Part shown: one piece after another, positions 43,739 through 53,339 of the stretch
Numbering within the stretch: position 1 is the first letter of the stretch
Layout: the number at the start of each line of letters is the position of its first letter
Source of the DNA: UBA3006 sp031401235
GTDB taxonomy: Bacteria > Actinomycetota > Acidimicrobiia > Acidimicrobiales > Ilumatobacteraceae
Length of the DNA: 64,000 bases
Assembly: GCA_031401235.1 (NCBI GenBank)
Contig: JANNRJ010000004.1
Location: forward strand, 1 to 64,000
Direction of reading: 5' to 3'
Made by a program: the position numbers and the translations under genes
Notes under the pieces: model-generated
What the model was told of the DNA's origin: nothing
Database searches by the model: none
What the model saw: the letters and a program-made list of their open reading frames with translations, nothing else

Positions 43739-45179
43739 ATAGTTGGGCAATTTTTGGAGCGATCACTTCGGCCAGCATCACGACCGGCAAATGCGTATTG
43801 GCTCGCGGCAGCTCGGGCATGATTGACGCGTCGCAAACCCACAATTTCTGGCAACCAATGACTCGTCCCGAAGAGTCGACCACGGTCATCGGATTATTCG
43901 TCGGCCCCATCCGACAAGTGCCCGAGGCATGATAATAACTTCCAACGTGAAATCTCATCCAACTATCAAGTTCGGAATCGTTCATATCCAAAAGTGACTC
44001 GGCCGGAGTTTCAATGTCGTCACAAAAGACCCCGTGTGTTCGACTTTGCACCCATGGACTTTGGGCGAGATTGAGTAGAAATGATAATGCTTCGCGCATT
44101 CGTTGCAGGTCCGCCGACGAACTCAACACATTGAAGTCCACCGATGGAAAAATTGCCGGGTCGTTGCTGGTCGTAGAAACCGTGCCACGAGACTGCACTT
44201 GCATTAGCGCAACATTTAAGACAGCTAGTGACGAATCGTTACCGGCTCGATTGATTGGAAGCACCTGAATGTCGCCACTGGATTGACTAGACGATGATCG
44301 AAGGAGAGTACTGGTGGCGGTACTGCTGGACACCACCTCATTCACGGCAAATGAAAGCGCCACGGCTACATGATCGCTCAATCCCATACCAATTCCAGGC
44401 AATTGAACGTTGCTTCGCCGAAGTACAGCAGGAGAGTGAATTGTTCCGGCACACACTATTACTGCTTGGGCATCAATTAGTTCGCCATTGTCAAGTTGGA
44501 CGCCGCTTGCAGTGACGCCATCGAAAACAATTTTGTTAACTTTGGAATTGGTGCGCAATGAAAAATTGGCACGCCCGCGGGCCGTCTCCAGATATGCATC
44601 ACTCACTGAATCGCGACGCCCTTCGGCAATTGTCAAATGGGCGCTGCCGAATCCATCCACCGAAGTACGGCTCACATCGGAAATAAACGTCACACCCCGA
44701 TCATTTGCCGCACCTGCTAGCAGGTGATCTGCCGTACCCCAACCATGGGTAGGCATCTGGTACAGCGAAATAGGCAATGCTCGAAATACGTGACCTACAT
44801 CGGCCCATGACCAACCCGCACATCCGTGGACACGTTCCCACGAGTTGTAATCATCGGGATGTCCCCACATGCCGATCAGACCATTTATCTTCGAGCTTCC
44901 GCCTACCCCACGTCCCAATAAGTACGGCACAACCCCCTGCTCGGCAGTTCTGGTGACACGGACATCGTGAAAGAAGCTGTCAATTACTTTTAGGGAATTG
45001 AGATAATCAACTCCGGCAATTCGTGGGTCGCGTGTCGACTCCAGATCATCGCCTCCTGCCTCGAGCAACAAAATATTGAGAGCTGGGTTTTCCGACAGTC
45101 GCGAAGCAATGACCGCACCGGATGTCCCCGCACCGATGACGACTATTGGCAGTGACGACACCCTGCCATCATGCCTCAA
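43731..45179 (-). CDS. GMC family FAD-dependent oxidoreductase
   Basis: 482 residues. FAD-binding VVIGAGTSGAVIASRL and LLLEAGGDD at the N-terminus, the GMC signature GRGVGGSSKINGLI, and the C-terminal HVGSYYHASGTCRMG with the catalytic His, then NTHLPVVMLAE. GMC enzymes oxidise alcohols or sugars, including choline, glucose and sterols; the substrate is unknown. The start is TTG 45179 overlapping the stop of the upstream phosphatase (TTGA); GTG 45161 would be shorter. It is the last gene of the moxR run. Confidence 0.9.
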   Translation of the reverse strand: MRHDGRVSSLPIVVIGAGTSGAVIASRLSENPALNILLLEAGGDDLESTRDPRIAGVDYLNSLKVIDSFFHDVRVTRTAEQGVVPYLLGRGVGGSSKINGLIGMWGHPDDYNSWERVHGCAGWSWADVGHVFRALPISLYQMPTHGWGTADHLLAGAANDRGVTFISDVSRTSVDGFGSAHLTIAEGRRDSVSDAYLETARGRANFSLRTNSKVNKIVFDGVTASGVQLDNGELIDAQAVIVCAGTIHSPAVLRRSNVQLPGIGMGLSDHVAVALSFAVNEVVSSSTATSTLLRSSSSQSSGDIQVLPINRAGNDSSLAVLNVALMQVQSRGTVSTTSNDPAIFPSVDFNVLSSSADLQRMREALSFLLNLAQSPWVQSRTHGVFCDDIETPAESLLDMNDSELDSWMRFHVGSYYHASGTCRMGPTNNPMTVVDSSGRVIGCQKLWVCDASIMPELPRANTHLPVVMLAEVIAPKIAQLFI

Positions 45180-45847
45180 TCAGGAATCATGACCGGATCT
45201 GTGATAGTGGCTGAGGGCAAACCTCGCAAATGGGCAATGTCGTTATAGCGCAGCAAAGCCCAATGGTCGCTTCGAATCTCAGCAAATTCGGTGAGCGAAC
45301 AATTTTTGGTTCGAATCTCAAATTTGCCGGTTGGTGGAGTGCCAAGGGTGCGACGCAGCACCGCATCTACTACCCCGCCGTGACACGCCACCACAATCGT
45401 CTTACCGACATGGTTGCGAGCGAGTGCCTCAAAGGACGCTCCCACCCGGGAATGAAATGCGGCAATGGTTTCACCACCTGGAAAGAACTCGGCATTTGGA
45501 TCCGCACCCCAATCGGGACGACCATGTCGTCGAACAAATTCGTCGTAGGTCAATCCGTCACATTCTGGACCCGGATCGTGCTCGCCGAATCCAGCATCTA
45601 TCGTGATCGCCATGCCATCAAACGCGTCTCGCAAAATCTCCGCAGTTTCGAGGGCACGAGGATAGGCGCTTGAATAGAGATAGTCGGCCCCAATTTCGGT
45701 GGTTTCGTTAAGGCGATCTCGAAGTCGCTGTGCTTGCAAACGGCCCAATTCAGATAACCCCGTGCAGGATCGCGGTCCGCCCAATATTTTGTTTACGGTG
45801 ACTTGCGATTCACCGTGGCGAACCAGCACCACGCGTGTCAACGTCAT
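45176..45847 (-). CDS. Histidine phosphatase (phosphoglycerate mutase-like) family protein
   Basis: 223 residues. Catalytic LVRHGES at the N-terminus, ARG/SSAYPRALETAEIL, and the second catalytic His in ACHGGVVDAV. It dephosphorylates small phosphoesters; mutase activity is unlikely because the mutase-specific residues are not evident. ATG 45847 overlaps the VWA gene stop (ATGA); the longer frame into the VWA gene is not needed. It sits between the VWA and GMC genes. Confidence 0.88.
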   Translation of the reverse strand: MTLTRVVLVRHGESQVTVNKILGGPRSCTGLSELGRLQAQRLRDRLNETTEIGADYLYSSAYPRALETAEILRDAFDGMAITIDAGFGEHDPGPECDGLTYDEFVRRHGRPDWGADPNAEFFPGGETIAAFHSRVGASFEALARNHVGKTIVVACHGGVVDAVLRRTLGTPPTGKFEIRTKNCSLTEFAEIRSDHWALLRYNDIAHLRGLPSATITDPVMIPD

Positions 45848-47289
45848 GCAAGTTTCTCGACAAAACTCTCGAGTTGGCGCAAATTGCGACACTCATATAC
45901 ACCGTCGGTAAATGCACCGTATTCACCAACTATGGAATCACCGGTATCCCAATAGGAACGAGGTTCGGGATTCAACCAATACACATGTCTGGCCCGTTTT
46001 TTCATTTCCTTGACAACCCAAGATTGTGGAGCATGGTAATTATTCCGCGCATCGCCTAATAGCAACACTGTCGTTTTGGACGAAATGTCTTTGCCGTAGC
46101 GCTCCCAAAACACATCGAAAGCGTGGCCATAATCGCTATGACCATCGACCCATACCACGTCTGCTTCTGTATTAACCCGGTGAATTGCTTCAGCTATATC
46201 TTCGGTGGCTTTAAAATACGAAGTTACTTCGTCGACACCATCGATAAAAACAAACGACCTCACTTTGGAAAACTGCCCTTGAATGGCGTAAACGAGCATC
46301 AGCGTAAACCGGGCAAAGGCGGCCACACTGCCAGAAATATCGGCGACAACCATGAGTTCTGGTTTTGCCGGTCGTGGGTACCTGAATTTTGGATCGGCAG
46401 GTACACCGCCATAACCCATGGAGTGTCGAATCGTGTTGCGAAAATCGAGCGGTCCTTTTCTTCCATGGCGGCGCTTGCGAGTCAAACGCGCGGCCAATTT
46501 GCGAGTTAATGGATACAACGCTTTTTTCAAACTCTGCATCTCTTCACGGCTGGCGTGCATGAATTCGACGTCTTCCGGCAAAGGTTTACGAAGTGTCTTG
46601 GCCATTGCTTCAGCGCCACGATCCGCGACGAGCCTGCGACGAATTTCCGCTTCTACTTCTTGTTTGAATTTTTCGATTCTGGACTGGTACTCATCCTTTT
46701 CCAAACGCTCTTCAAGTTTGGTGAGTTCCTGTTGAGCAAGATCGCGATTTGCTTGCAAAAGTTTTTCTAGCATGTTGTCAAGATCAAGATTGCGCAACGT
46801 TCGGTACAGGTAGTAAGTGCCACCAACAGGACGACCAGGCTCCATACCGGCAAATCGCTGCACGGATTGTCGGGCAAGAGCCCGCATCATGGCTTGATCG
46901 CCATTCATCAACGCTTTCATCAACATCGCTGCAATTTCTTCGGGTGTCAGCGAATCCATGCCTCCTCCGGCAGAACCCTTGCCTTCACCCTGGCGTTGTT
47001 GCTCTTGTGCTTGACGCCAAAGATCTTCTTCCGTGGCATTGGGATCATCCGAGATGTTGTACTCAGGGCCGCGCAACGAAAAATACACCTCAAAAATGGT
47101 TTCAAAGGCTCGCCAATGCGAATTACTCTTCACCAAAGTCGCACCAAGCGCGTATTTGAAGGCCTGCCGATCCTCGATCGGAATTTCTTTGACAGCCTCC
47201 ATCGCATCCAAATTCTCGGTGAGACTTACCGGCAATCCGGCGTTGCGCAACTCAACGATAAAACCCGACAGCAAGTCGAGTACGGCCAT
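45844..47289 (-). CDS. VWA-domain protein, CoxE-like
   Basis: 481 residues. N-terminal helical region (1-~310) with ELRNAGLPVSLTENLDAMEAV and charged stretches rich in Gln, Lys and Glu; then a von Willebrand factor A domain with the MIDAS motif DISGS (in VVADISGSVAAF), followed by FVFIDGVDEVT and VVWVDGHSDYG. CoxE-like VWA proteins act with MoxR ATPases to mature or insert metals into cofactor enzymes. The start is ten nucleotides after the moxR stop, and it overlaps the phosphatase gene. No carbon monoxide dehydrogenase genes are here, so the client is unknown. Confidence 0.88.
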   Translation of the reverse strand: MAVLDLLSGFIVELRNAGLPVSLTENLDAMEAVKEIPIEDRQAFKYALGATLVKSNSHWRAFETIFEVYFSLRGPEYNISDDPNATEEDLWRQAQEQQRQGEGKGSAGGGMDSLTPEEIAAMLMKALMNGDQAMMRALARQSVQRFAGMEPGRPVGGTYYLYRTLRNLDLDNMLEKLLQANRDLAQQELTKLEERLEKDEYQSRIEKFKQEVEAEIRRRLVADRGAEAMAKTLRKPLPEDVEFMHASREEMQSLKKALYPLTRKLAARLTRKRRHGRKGPLDFRNTIRHSMGYGGVPADPKFRYPRPAKPELMVVADISGSVAAFARFTLMLVYAIQGQFSKVRSFVFIDGVDEVTSYFKATEDIAEAIHRVNTEADVVWVDGHSDYGHAFDVFWERYGKDISSKTTVLLLGDARNNYHAPQSWVVKEMKKRARHVYWLNPEPRSYWDTGDSIVGEYGAFTDGVYECRNLRQLESFVEKLA

Positions 47290-47298
47290 GGCGTTAGC

Positions 47299-48165
47299 TC
47301 ACTTGTCGACCGACAATTCCTTGGCCGCTTTGGCAATGTCGGTCTGGTACTTGAGCAGTACGTGGAGGGTGTCTTTTGCTTCCTGGGCGTCAATATGTTC
47401 GATTCCTAACAACATGAGTGTTCGTGCCCAGTCCAGTGTTTCACTCACCGATGGGGCCTTTTTCAAATCCAGCTGTCGGATGCTACGGACAATGCGAGCG
47501 ATTTGATCAGCAAGATTTTGGGAAATATCAGGAACCTTGGTCAAGACAATTTCCTTTTCCCGTTCCAAATCCGGGTAGTCGACATGCAGATACAAACAGC
47601 GCCGCTTTAATGCTTCGGACAATTCGCGAGTGTTGTTGGACGTTAGAAACACCATCGGAATTTGCTTGGCGACGATCGTGCCAAGTTCAGGAATTGACAC
47701 CTGATATTCGGAGAGTACTTCGAGCAACAAGGCCTCGGTTTCAACTTCGACACGGTCGACCTCGTCGATCAAAAGGACAACCGGTTCCGTGCTGCTTATC
47801 GCTTCCAACAATGGTCGTGTGAGCAAAAACTCTTCACTGAAAATGTCATCGTGAACATCTGACCAAGCGTCACTATTCTTATCTGCTTGAATACGAAGAA
47901 GTTGCTTCTTGTAATTCCACTCATATAGTGCTTTCGATTCATCAAGACCCTCATAGCACTGCAAGCGAATCAGGCGGGAGCCTGTTAGTTCGGCGACACT
48001 CTTGGCCAGCTGGGTTTTTCCCGTTCCCGCCGGACCTTCAATGAGCACCGGCTTGCCCAATCTCTGGGCGAGAAACACGACGCCAGCAATTCCCTCATCG
48101 GCTAGATAATTGACTGCCTTTAGGCCATCGCGAACAGTTTGCACAGACTCGAAGCGTGTTCCCAT
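47299..48165 (-). CDS. MoxR family AAA+ ATPase
   Basis: 288 residues from ATG 48165 (MGTRFESVQTVRD). Walker A GPAGTGKT at 44-51, Walker B VVLLIDEVDR, sensor 1 VFLTSNNTRELSEALKRRC (TSNN and the arginine finger RR). It forms a hexamer that works with the following VWA gene product as a chaperone-like remodelling pair. The frame is open far upstream but that part lies under the murJ start. The murJ start is 58 bp away in the opposite direction. Confidence 0.92.
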   Translation of the reverse strand: MGTRFESVQTVRDGLKAVNYLADEGIAGVVFLAQRLGKPVLIEGPAGTGKTQLAKSVAELTGSRLIRLQCYEGLDESKALYEWNYKKQLLRIQADKNSDAWSDVHDDIFSEEFLLTRPLLEAISSTEPVVLLIDEVDRVEVETEALLLEVLSEYQVSIPELGTIVAKQIPMVFLTSNNTRELSEALKRRCLYLHVDYPDLEREKEIVLTKVPDISQNLADQIARIVRSIRQLDLKKAPSVSETLDWARTLMLLGIEHIDAQEAKDTLHVLLKYQTDIAKAAKELSVDK

Positions 48166-48223
48166 CGGTGCAACTCTAGCGTTTGATGTGGCATTGATAT
48201 CTACTGAACAGCGTACGATAGTG

Positions 48224-49831
48224 ATGAACATGACCGAGTCCCGTTCATCACTACAACCTGAGTCCGGCTTGATGCGATCCAACTTCACTGTTGCAACTGG
48301 AACTGCAATGTCGCGTTTGACGGGACTTATTCGCATTGTCATTTTCGGCATAGTGATTGGCCAAACTGCTCTCGCCGACGCGTTCGACGCGGCCAATAAC
48401 GCACCGAATGCGGTGTACGAACTGCTCATCGGTGGAGTACTTTCAGCGAGTCTCGTACCACTATTTATTCGATATCTGGAAGACGAAGATTATGAAGCGA
48501 GTGAATCGATAATCAGCGTCACGCTGGTAATTCTCGTGCTCTGCACGGCAATCGCAATGTTGGCCGCACCGTTCATCTTTCACCTCTTTTCGTTGAATCC
48601 GGCCTCAAATGTTGACCTCGAGCAATTTCGACGCGCCGGAACCTTGCTTGCCCGCATTTTTCTCGTGCAAATCTTTTTCTATGGTGCAAGCGCACTTGCA
48701 GCCGCCGTACTTAATGCTCGTCGAAGGTTTTTTGCGGCCGCATGGTCGCCCGTATTGGCCAACTGCGTGACCATTGGATTTCTTCTTCTTATTCCGCTAA
48801 CAACTACCGATTCTCCACCATCACTCCTCGATGTACTAAATCGCACTGCATTTAAGTGGTTCCTGGGACTTAGTTCAACATTGGGTGTGGTGGCCATGAC
48901 GGTGTTGATGGTTGTAGCCGTGCGTCGTAGCGGAGTTGTATTTCGTTTCAGGCCTCGCTTTAGGCACCCTGCGGTTCGCCGACTCTTCACATTGTCGTTG
49001 TGGACATTTGGTTATGTGGCCGCCAATCAAGTTGCTCTTATTGTGATCAAGAACCTCGCATCTCCAGGAAGCGGAAATGTCGACGCCTACTCCAAGGCAA
49101 TGATTCTTCTGCAACTTCCGCACGGATTGCTGGCGGTATCCATTGCCACTACATTCATCCCCGATCTGGCACGTTTCGCTGCCAGAAACGATTCGAATGG
49201 GTTTTCCGAGCGGATGACCCGCGGAATTCGACTGACCGCATTGCTTACATTTCCGGCCGCAGTTGGCCTCCTGGTGTTGAGCCGACCAATCATTGGGCTT
49301 GTCCTTCAGCACGGTAATTTCACTGCGGCGGCCGGCATCAACACTGGCCGTGCACTTACCGGGTTGTCGCTTGGCCTGATCGGATTTTCGCTTTATCTTT
49401 TTGTTCTTCGGGGCTTCTACGCTCACCACGACACCCGAACACCATTCCTTATCAATCTTGGTGAGAATGCTCTAAATATTGTCTTTGCTTTCGCACTGGT
49501 CGGGCGATACGGAGTTCTTGGTTTGGGATTGGCGTTTTCATTGGCTTATATCGTTTCGGCAGTACTTGCCATCTTTGTATTGCGTCGAAAGGTCCCAACA
49601 TTTGCGCCCTTTGACGTGCTTGGTTCGCTGTGGAGTATCGGCCTTGCCTCGGGATTGATGGCGGCCATAGTGGCGATAACAACTCGCTTCATTGGGGCAA
49701 ACTCAGGAATAGGCGCACTTAGCCGAGTGACCGTCGGAATCGTTATTGGATGTCTCAGCTATTGGCTGCTTCTCAAATTATTCAAAGTTGGCGAAATTCA
49801 AGCGACGAGCACGACCAGATCGTCGCGGTGA
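48224..49831 (+). CDS. murJ: Lipid II flippase MurJ (MviN)
   Basis: 535 residues with about fourteen hydrophobic segments. MOP-superfamily signatures: MSRLTGLIRIVIFG at TM1, ADAFDAANNAPNAVYELLIGGVLSASLVPLF (as blocks DAFDAANNAPN and GGVLSASLVPLF), LNARRRFFAAAWSPVLANC and FTAAAGINTGRALTGLSLGL. It carries lipid II across the membrane for MraY/MurG products. Unlike Corynebacteriales MurJ there is no cytoplasmic pseudokinase domain. The start is ATG 48224 or 48230, divergent from moxR. Its end overlaps proB by 34 bp on the opposite strand. Confidence 0.92.
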   Translation: MNMTESRSSLQPESGLMRSNFTVATGTAMSRLTGLIRIVIFGIVIGQTALADAFDAANNAPNAVYELLIGGVLSASLVPLFIRYLEDEDYEASESIISVTLVILVLCTAIAMLAAPFIFHLFSLNPASNVDLEQFRRAGTLLARIFLVQIFFYGASALAAAVLNARRRFFAAAWSPVLANCVTIGFLLLIPLTTTDSPPSLLDVLNRTAFKWFLGLSSTLGVVAMTVLMVVAVRRSGVVFRFRPRFRHPAVRRLFTLSLWTFGYVAANQVALIVIKNLASPGSGNVDAYSKAMILLQLPHGLLAVSIATTFIPDLARFAARNDSNGFSERMTRGIRLTALLTFPAAVGLLVLSRPIIGLVLQHGNFTAAAGINTGRALTGLSLGLIGFSLYLFVLRGFYAHHDTRTPFLINLGENALNIVFAFALVGRYGVLGLGLAFSLAYIVSAVLAIFVLRRKVPTFAPFDVLGSLWSIGLASGLMAAIVAITTRFIGANSGIGALSRVTVGIVIGCLSYWLLLKLFKVGEIQATSTTRSSR

Positions 49832-50889
49832 ACAATTTCATGAGGCACACCTTCGGGTAGCTCCCCACTTTGCCGACCAGCCGCAGCACTGGCTTGGACA
49901 GCATCCACGCTGACCATTCCTCGGCCAAACACCAAACCGTCAAGGCCTGATATTTCGACCGTATCTCCCTCGACAAAATCGCCATGAACTTCAATCACGC
50001 CGGCATGCAACAATGAAGTATTACGTTCGACCAAAGCAGATTTGGCACCTGCATCCACGACGATGACACCAGCACTGTGGGCGGCGAAGGCGATCCATAA
50101 TTTACGTGCCGATAAATGTCGATCATGGGGAAGGAATTGTGTTCCGGCGCCTTTCACTTGCGAAAGTGATTGAGCGAGAACATCGTCTCGCTGGGCATCG
50201 GCAATTACTGTTCGCACACCCGACCAGGATGCAATTCGCGCCGCGGCCAATTTGGAGGCCATTCCGCCGCTGCCCCGTGCCGTCATAGTGGTGCTTGCAT
50301 TTACCGAAAGCAGAGGATCGTCGGCATTGACTTGGTCGATGAAGGTCGCATCCGGATGCACATTTGGATCGGATGAGTACAACCCAGCAATATCGGTGAG
50401 AAGAATGAGGACATCTGCGGCAACACTGTGCGCGACAAGTGCAGCGATACGGTCGTTATCGCCGTATCTGATTTCGTCACTGGCGATCGCATCATTTTCA
50501 TTGATTACTGGAACACAACCGAGTTCGAGTAATCGACACAATGTGTCACGGGCATGCAAATACTGGTGACGATCAATAAAGTCGTTGGGCACGAGCAGAA
50601 CCTGGGCACCGACGATTCCATGAAGTTGAAGTTGCTGATTGTATTCCTGCATCAGGCGGCTCTGCCCCACGGCGGCCAAGGCTTGCAGCGTGAGTGTATC
50701 GCTAGGTCGTCTAGTTAACCCGAGTGCTGCAACTCCGCCGGCGACTGCCCCCGAACTGACCACAAGAACTTCGTTTCCGTCCTTGCGCAATTGAGCCACT
50801 TGTTGACACAAATTAGCAATCACTGAACGCTGAATACTTCCGCCTTCGTCAGTAACTGACGAGGTGCCGATTTTCACAACGATGCGCAT
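49798..50889 (-). CDS. proB: Glutamate 5-kinase with PUA domain
   Basis: 363 residues: amino-acid kinase domain (RIVVKIGTSSVT, VSSGAVAGG, NENDAIA, YGDNDRIAALVA, GSGGMASKLAAA) to about 255, and a C-terminal PUA domain (VVDAGAKSALV, VEGDTVEI). First step of proline synthesis, feedback inhibited by proline in the family. It starts two nucleotides after the obg stop. proA, the usual next gene, is absent from the window; murJ converges instead. Confidence 0.95.
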   Translation of the reverse strand: MRIVVKIGTSSVTDEGGSIQRSVIANLCQQVAQLRKDGNEVLVVSSGAVAGGVAALGLTRRPSDTLTLQALAAVGQSRLMQEYNQQLQLHGIVGAQVLLVPNDFIDRHQYLHARDTLCRLLELGCVPVINENDAIASDEIRYGDNDRIAALVAHSVAADVLILLTDIAGLYSSDPNVHPDATFIDQVNADDPLLSVNASTTMTARGSGGMASKLAAARIASWSGVRTVIADAQRDDVLAQSLSQVKGAGTQFLPHDRHLSARKLWIAFAAHSAGVIVVDAGAKSALVERNTSLLHAGVIEVHGDFVEGDTVEISGLDGLVFGRGMVSVDAVQASAAAGRQSGELPEGVPHEIVHRDDLVVLVA

Positions 50890-50891
50890 GA

Positions 50892-52142
50892 TTACTGCTC
50901 CGGCACATAGTCGAAACTGAACTCACCAATCCACACCACGGCGCCGTCCCCGGCTCCGGCTCGAACGAGCAATCGAGGAACACCAAGGTTCTTCAATCGC
51001 TCATCGATGTAGTTAAGTGCGTCAGGTGTGTGAACATCGTTTAGAGCAACTGCCCGCTCGACGGCACGACCTTTCAAACGAAACTCATTGTCGGCAATTC
51101 GCTCCACATGAGTTCCTTCGGGTTCTGGTCGAATGATGACCGGAGGTTGCTGGGGAGGTTCGCTGACACGCGCATGTTTCACCAAATCAGCCAATTTCCC
51201 AAGCACCGGCCGCACTCCATCGCCGGTAACGGCCGAAATTCGATCCCCTGACCAATCCGAAATCGATTGTGAATCCGCTGCATCCAGTTTTGTACCGACG
51301 ACTAGTCGTGGACGGTCAAGCAATTCCGGTTTATAGGCCTGCAATTCGTGTAACAAAATCTCGAGTTGTCGTGTCGCCGACATACCATCCATCGGCGCCA
51401 AGTCAAGCAAGATGCACAACACCCGGGCTCGTTCAATGTGTCGCAGAAACTGATGACCTAATCCTTTACCATCACTTGCACCTTCGATGATTCCAGGTAT
51501 GTCGGCTAGAATGAATTCAGTTGTGCTATCAAGTCGCACCACGCCGAGATGTGGCTCAAGGGTGGTGAACGGGTAATTGGCGATCTTTGGTTTTGCCGCC
51601 GACACCGCACTTATAAATGTGCTCTTTCCGGAATTTGGAAATCCGACGAGTGCCACATCGGCCATAAGTTTCAATTCCAATTTCAGCCATCGCTCTAAGC
51701 CGTGTTCGCCCTGCTCGGCAAACTTTGGTGCCCGACGGCGATTCGACAAAAATCGGGCGTTTCCTCGTCCGCCCTGTCCACCCGGTGCGCACAGCCACTT
51801 CGACCCGTGAACCGGCAAATCAGCGAGTACTTCGGCCGTGTACATGTCCTTTACCACGGTTCCCTCGGGCACATGAATTTCTAAGTCTTTACCCCGCCGA
51901 CCATGCAGATCTTTCCCCATTCCGTGGACCCCATCGCTTGCCCGCCGATGGGGATGATCCCTGAATGCCAATAACGACGCGACGTTGTGGTCGGCCACAA
52001 GCCATACAGATCCACCGTTGCCGCCATCGCCACCATTGGGACCGCCAAACGCAACTGGACCTTCTCGTCGAAAACTTACGCAGCCGGCTCCACCGTCGCC
52101 ACCAAGAACATTGAGTTGGGCTTCATCAACAAATACGCTCAT
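50892..52142 (-). CDS. obg: GTPase Obg (CgtA)
   Basis: 416 residues in three domains: glycine-rich Obg fold (1-~158, GGDGGAGCVSFRRE, GGPNGGDGG), G domain with GFPNSGKST, DIPGIIEGA and GTKLDAA, and a C-terminal OCT domain (~320-416) typical of Gram-positive Obg. It assists 50S ribosome assembly and stress control. In most bacteria it follows rplU-rpmA directly; here the dgt gene, in the opposite direction, stands between rpmA and obg. The start ATG 52142 is 57 bp from the dgt start. Confidence 0.96.
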   Translation of the reverse strand: MSVFVDEAQLNVLGGDGGAGCVSFRREGPVAFGGPNGGDGGNGGSVWLVADHNVASLLAFRDHPHRRASDGVHGMGKDLHGRRGKDLEIHVPEGTVVKDMYTAEVLADLPVHGSKWLCAPGGQGGRGNARFLSNRRRAPKFAEQGEHGLERWLKLELKLMADVALVGFPNSGKSTFISAVSAAKPKIANYPFTTLEPHLGVVRLDSTTEFILADIPGIIEGASDGKGLGHQFLRHIERARVLCILLDLAPMDGMSATRQLEILLHELQAYKPELLDRPRLVVGTKLDAADSQSISDWSGDRISAVTGDGVRPVLGKLADLVKHARVSEPPQQPPVIIRPEPEGTHVERIADNEFRLKGRAVERAVALNDVHTPDALNYIDERLKNLGVPRLLVRAGAGDGAVVWIGEFSFDYVPEQ

Positions 52143-52199
52143 AGGGGTTTTTCAGGATACTGCCCGCACTGCACATCATGCTCCACGTATCGTGATGCC

Positions 52200-53327
52200 A
52201 TGGGCGAAGGCCAAATACATTCACGAATTGAATCCTGGGCTGAAACGATGCACGGAAATTTAAGTGATTCTGAGATTCGTCTCGCTCATGTGGACTCATC
52301 GGCCGGACCCGGCACGACACATCCCGTTGAGCGTCTAGCGCGCGAAGCTTCCGAAGATGCTCACCTATCACCGCTGGCAACTCGATCATTCGGGTCCGGC
52401 AATCGTGCCCTGGCTGAAGCAGCAGATCCATTTCGGACCTGTTTTGAGCGTGACCGCGATCGAATATTGCACGCTGCGGCTTTTCGCCGACTGGCCGGCA
52501 AGACCCAAGTATTTGTCTTTCCCCAAGATCATCAGCGGACTCGACTTACCCATGCCCTCGAAGTGGCCCAAGTTTCCACTGCGTTGTCGCGCGCCCTCGG
52601 TCTCAATGTTTCACTTACCGAAGCTATTGCCCTTGGCCACGACTGTGGACACGGCCCTGGCGGGCATGCCAGTGAAGACGCACTAAGTCAATTTGTGAAG
52701 AACGGATTTGATCATGCCGTTTGGGGGGCGGATGTCACACTTTCTTCGCTCAATCTGTGTACCGAAACATTGGACGGAATTCGAAATCATTCCTGGTCGC
52801 GACCTGCGCCGAGTACCCCCGAAGGTGAAGTCGTCTCATGGGCCGACCGAATCGCATACGTGTGTCACGATTTTGAAGATGCGGTAGCCGCTGGCATTGT
52901 GTCACCAGAGCAATTGCCGGTTGATATTAGATCACTATGCGGGATCACTAGAAGTAGTCAATTGCGCGTATTCATCTCAGCAATGATTGCCGCCACCACA
53001 TCCTCCGGACTCATCGGGATGACTCCAAGTACCGCCGATGCGTTGGCAATGTTTCGAAAATTCAATTACGAAAATATTTATATGCGTCAAGAATCACGTC
53101 AGCAGGCCACGACCGTGATCAACTTGTTGCGCGCCTTGGTCGAGCATTACATCAAGTATCCACAGTTAATGGGAGATACTGGTGAATCAAAGCCACCGGA
53201 ACACGACATTGTTCATGATGCTGTCGCCTATGTCGGCGGAATGACAGATCGCTTCGCCTGTCGGCAAGCAGTCGCATTACTTGGCTGGACCCACTCGCAA
53301 CTTCCTCAGGGAATCGATACGAACTAA
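52200..53327 (+). CDS. dgt: Deoxyguanosinetriphosphate triphosphohydrolase-like protein
   Basis: About 375 residues of the HD superfamily. HD-site residues lie in RLTHALEVAQ (His), GHDCGHGPGGH (His-Asp) and VSWADRIAYVCHD (final Asp). Cleaves dNTPs to nucleosides and triphosphate, influencing dNTP pools. The first conserved part is REASEDAHLSPLATRS, so ATG 52200 (MGEGQIHS) or ATG 52248 serves; the frame further upstream overlaps the divergent obg and is not coding. It lies between rpmA and obg on the other strand, splitting a conserved operon. Confidence 0.9.
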   Translation: MGEGQIHSRIESWAETMHGNLSDSEIRLAHVDSSAGPGTTHPVERLAREASEDAHLSPLATRSFGSGNRALAEAADPFRTCFERDRDRILHAAAFRRLAGKTQVFVFPQDHQRTRLTHALEVAQVSTALSRALGLNVSLTEAIALGHDCGHGPGGHASEDALSQFVKNGFDHAVWGADVTLSSLNLCTETLDGIRNHSWSRPAPSTPEGEVVSWADRIAYVCHDFEDAVAAGIVSPEQLPVDIRSLCGITRSSQLRVFISAMIAATTSSGLIGMTPSTADALAMFRKFNYENIYMRQESRQQATTVINLLRALVEHYIKYPQLMGDTGESKPPEHDIVHDAVAYVGGMTDRFACRQAVALLGWTHSQLPQGIDTN

Positions 53328-53339
53328 ATTAATGCGTAG

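Noticed and set aside
51987..52199. Upstream extension of dgt
   Set aside because: It lies antisense over the obg N-terminus; the conserved dGTPase part begins after 52248.
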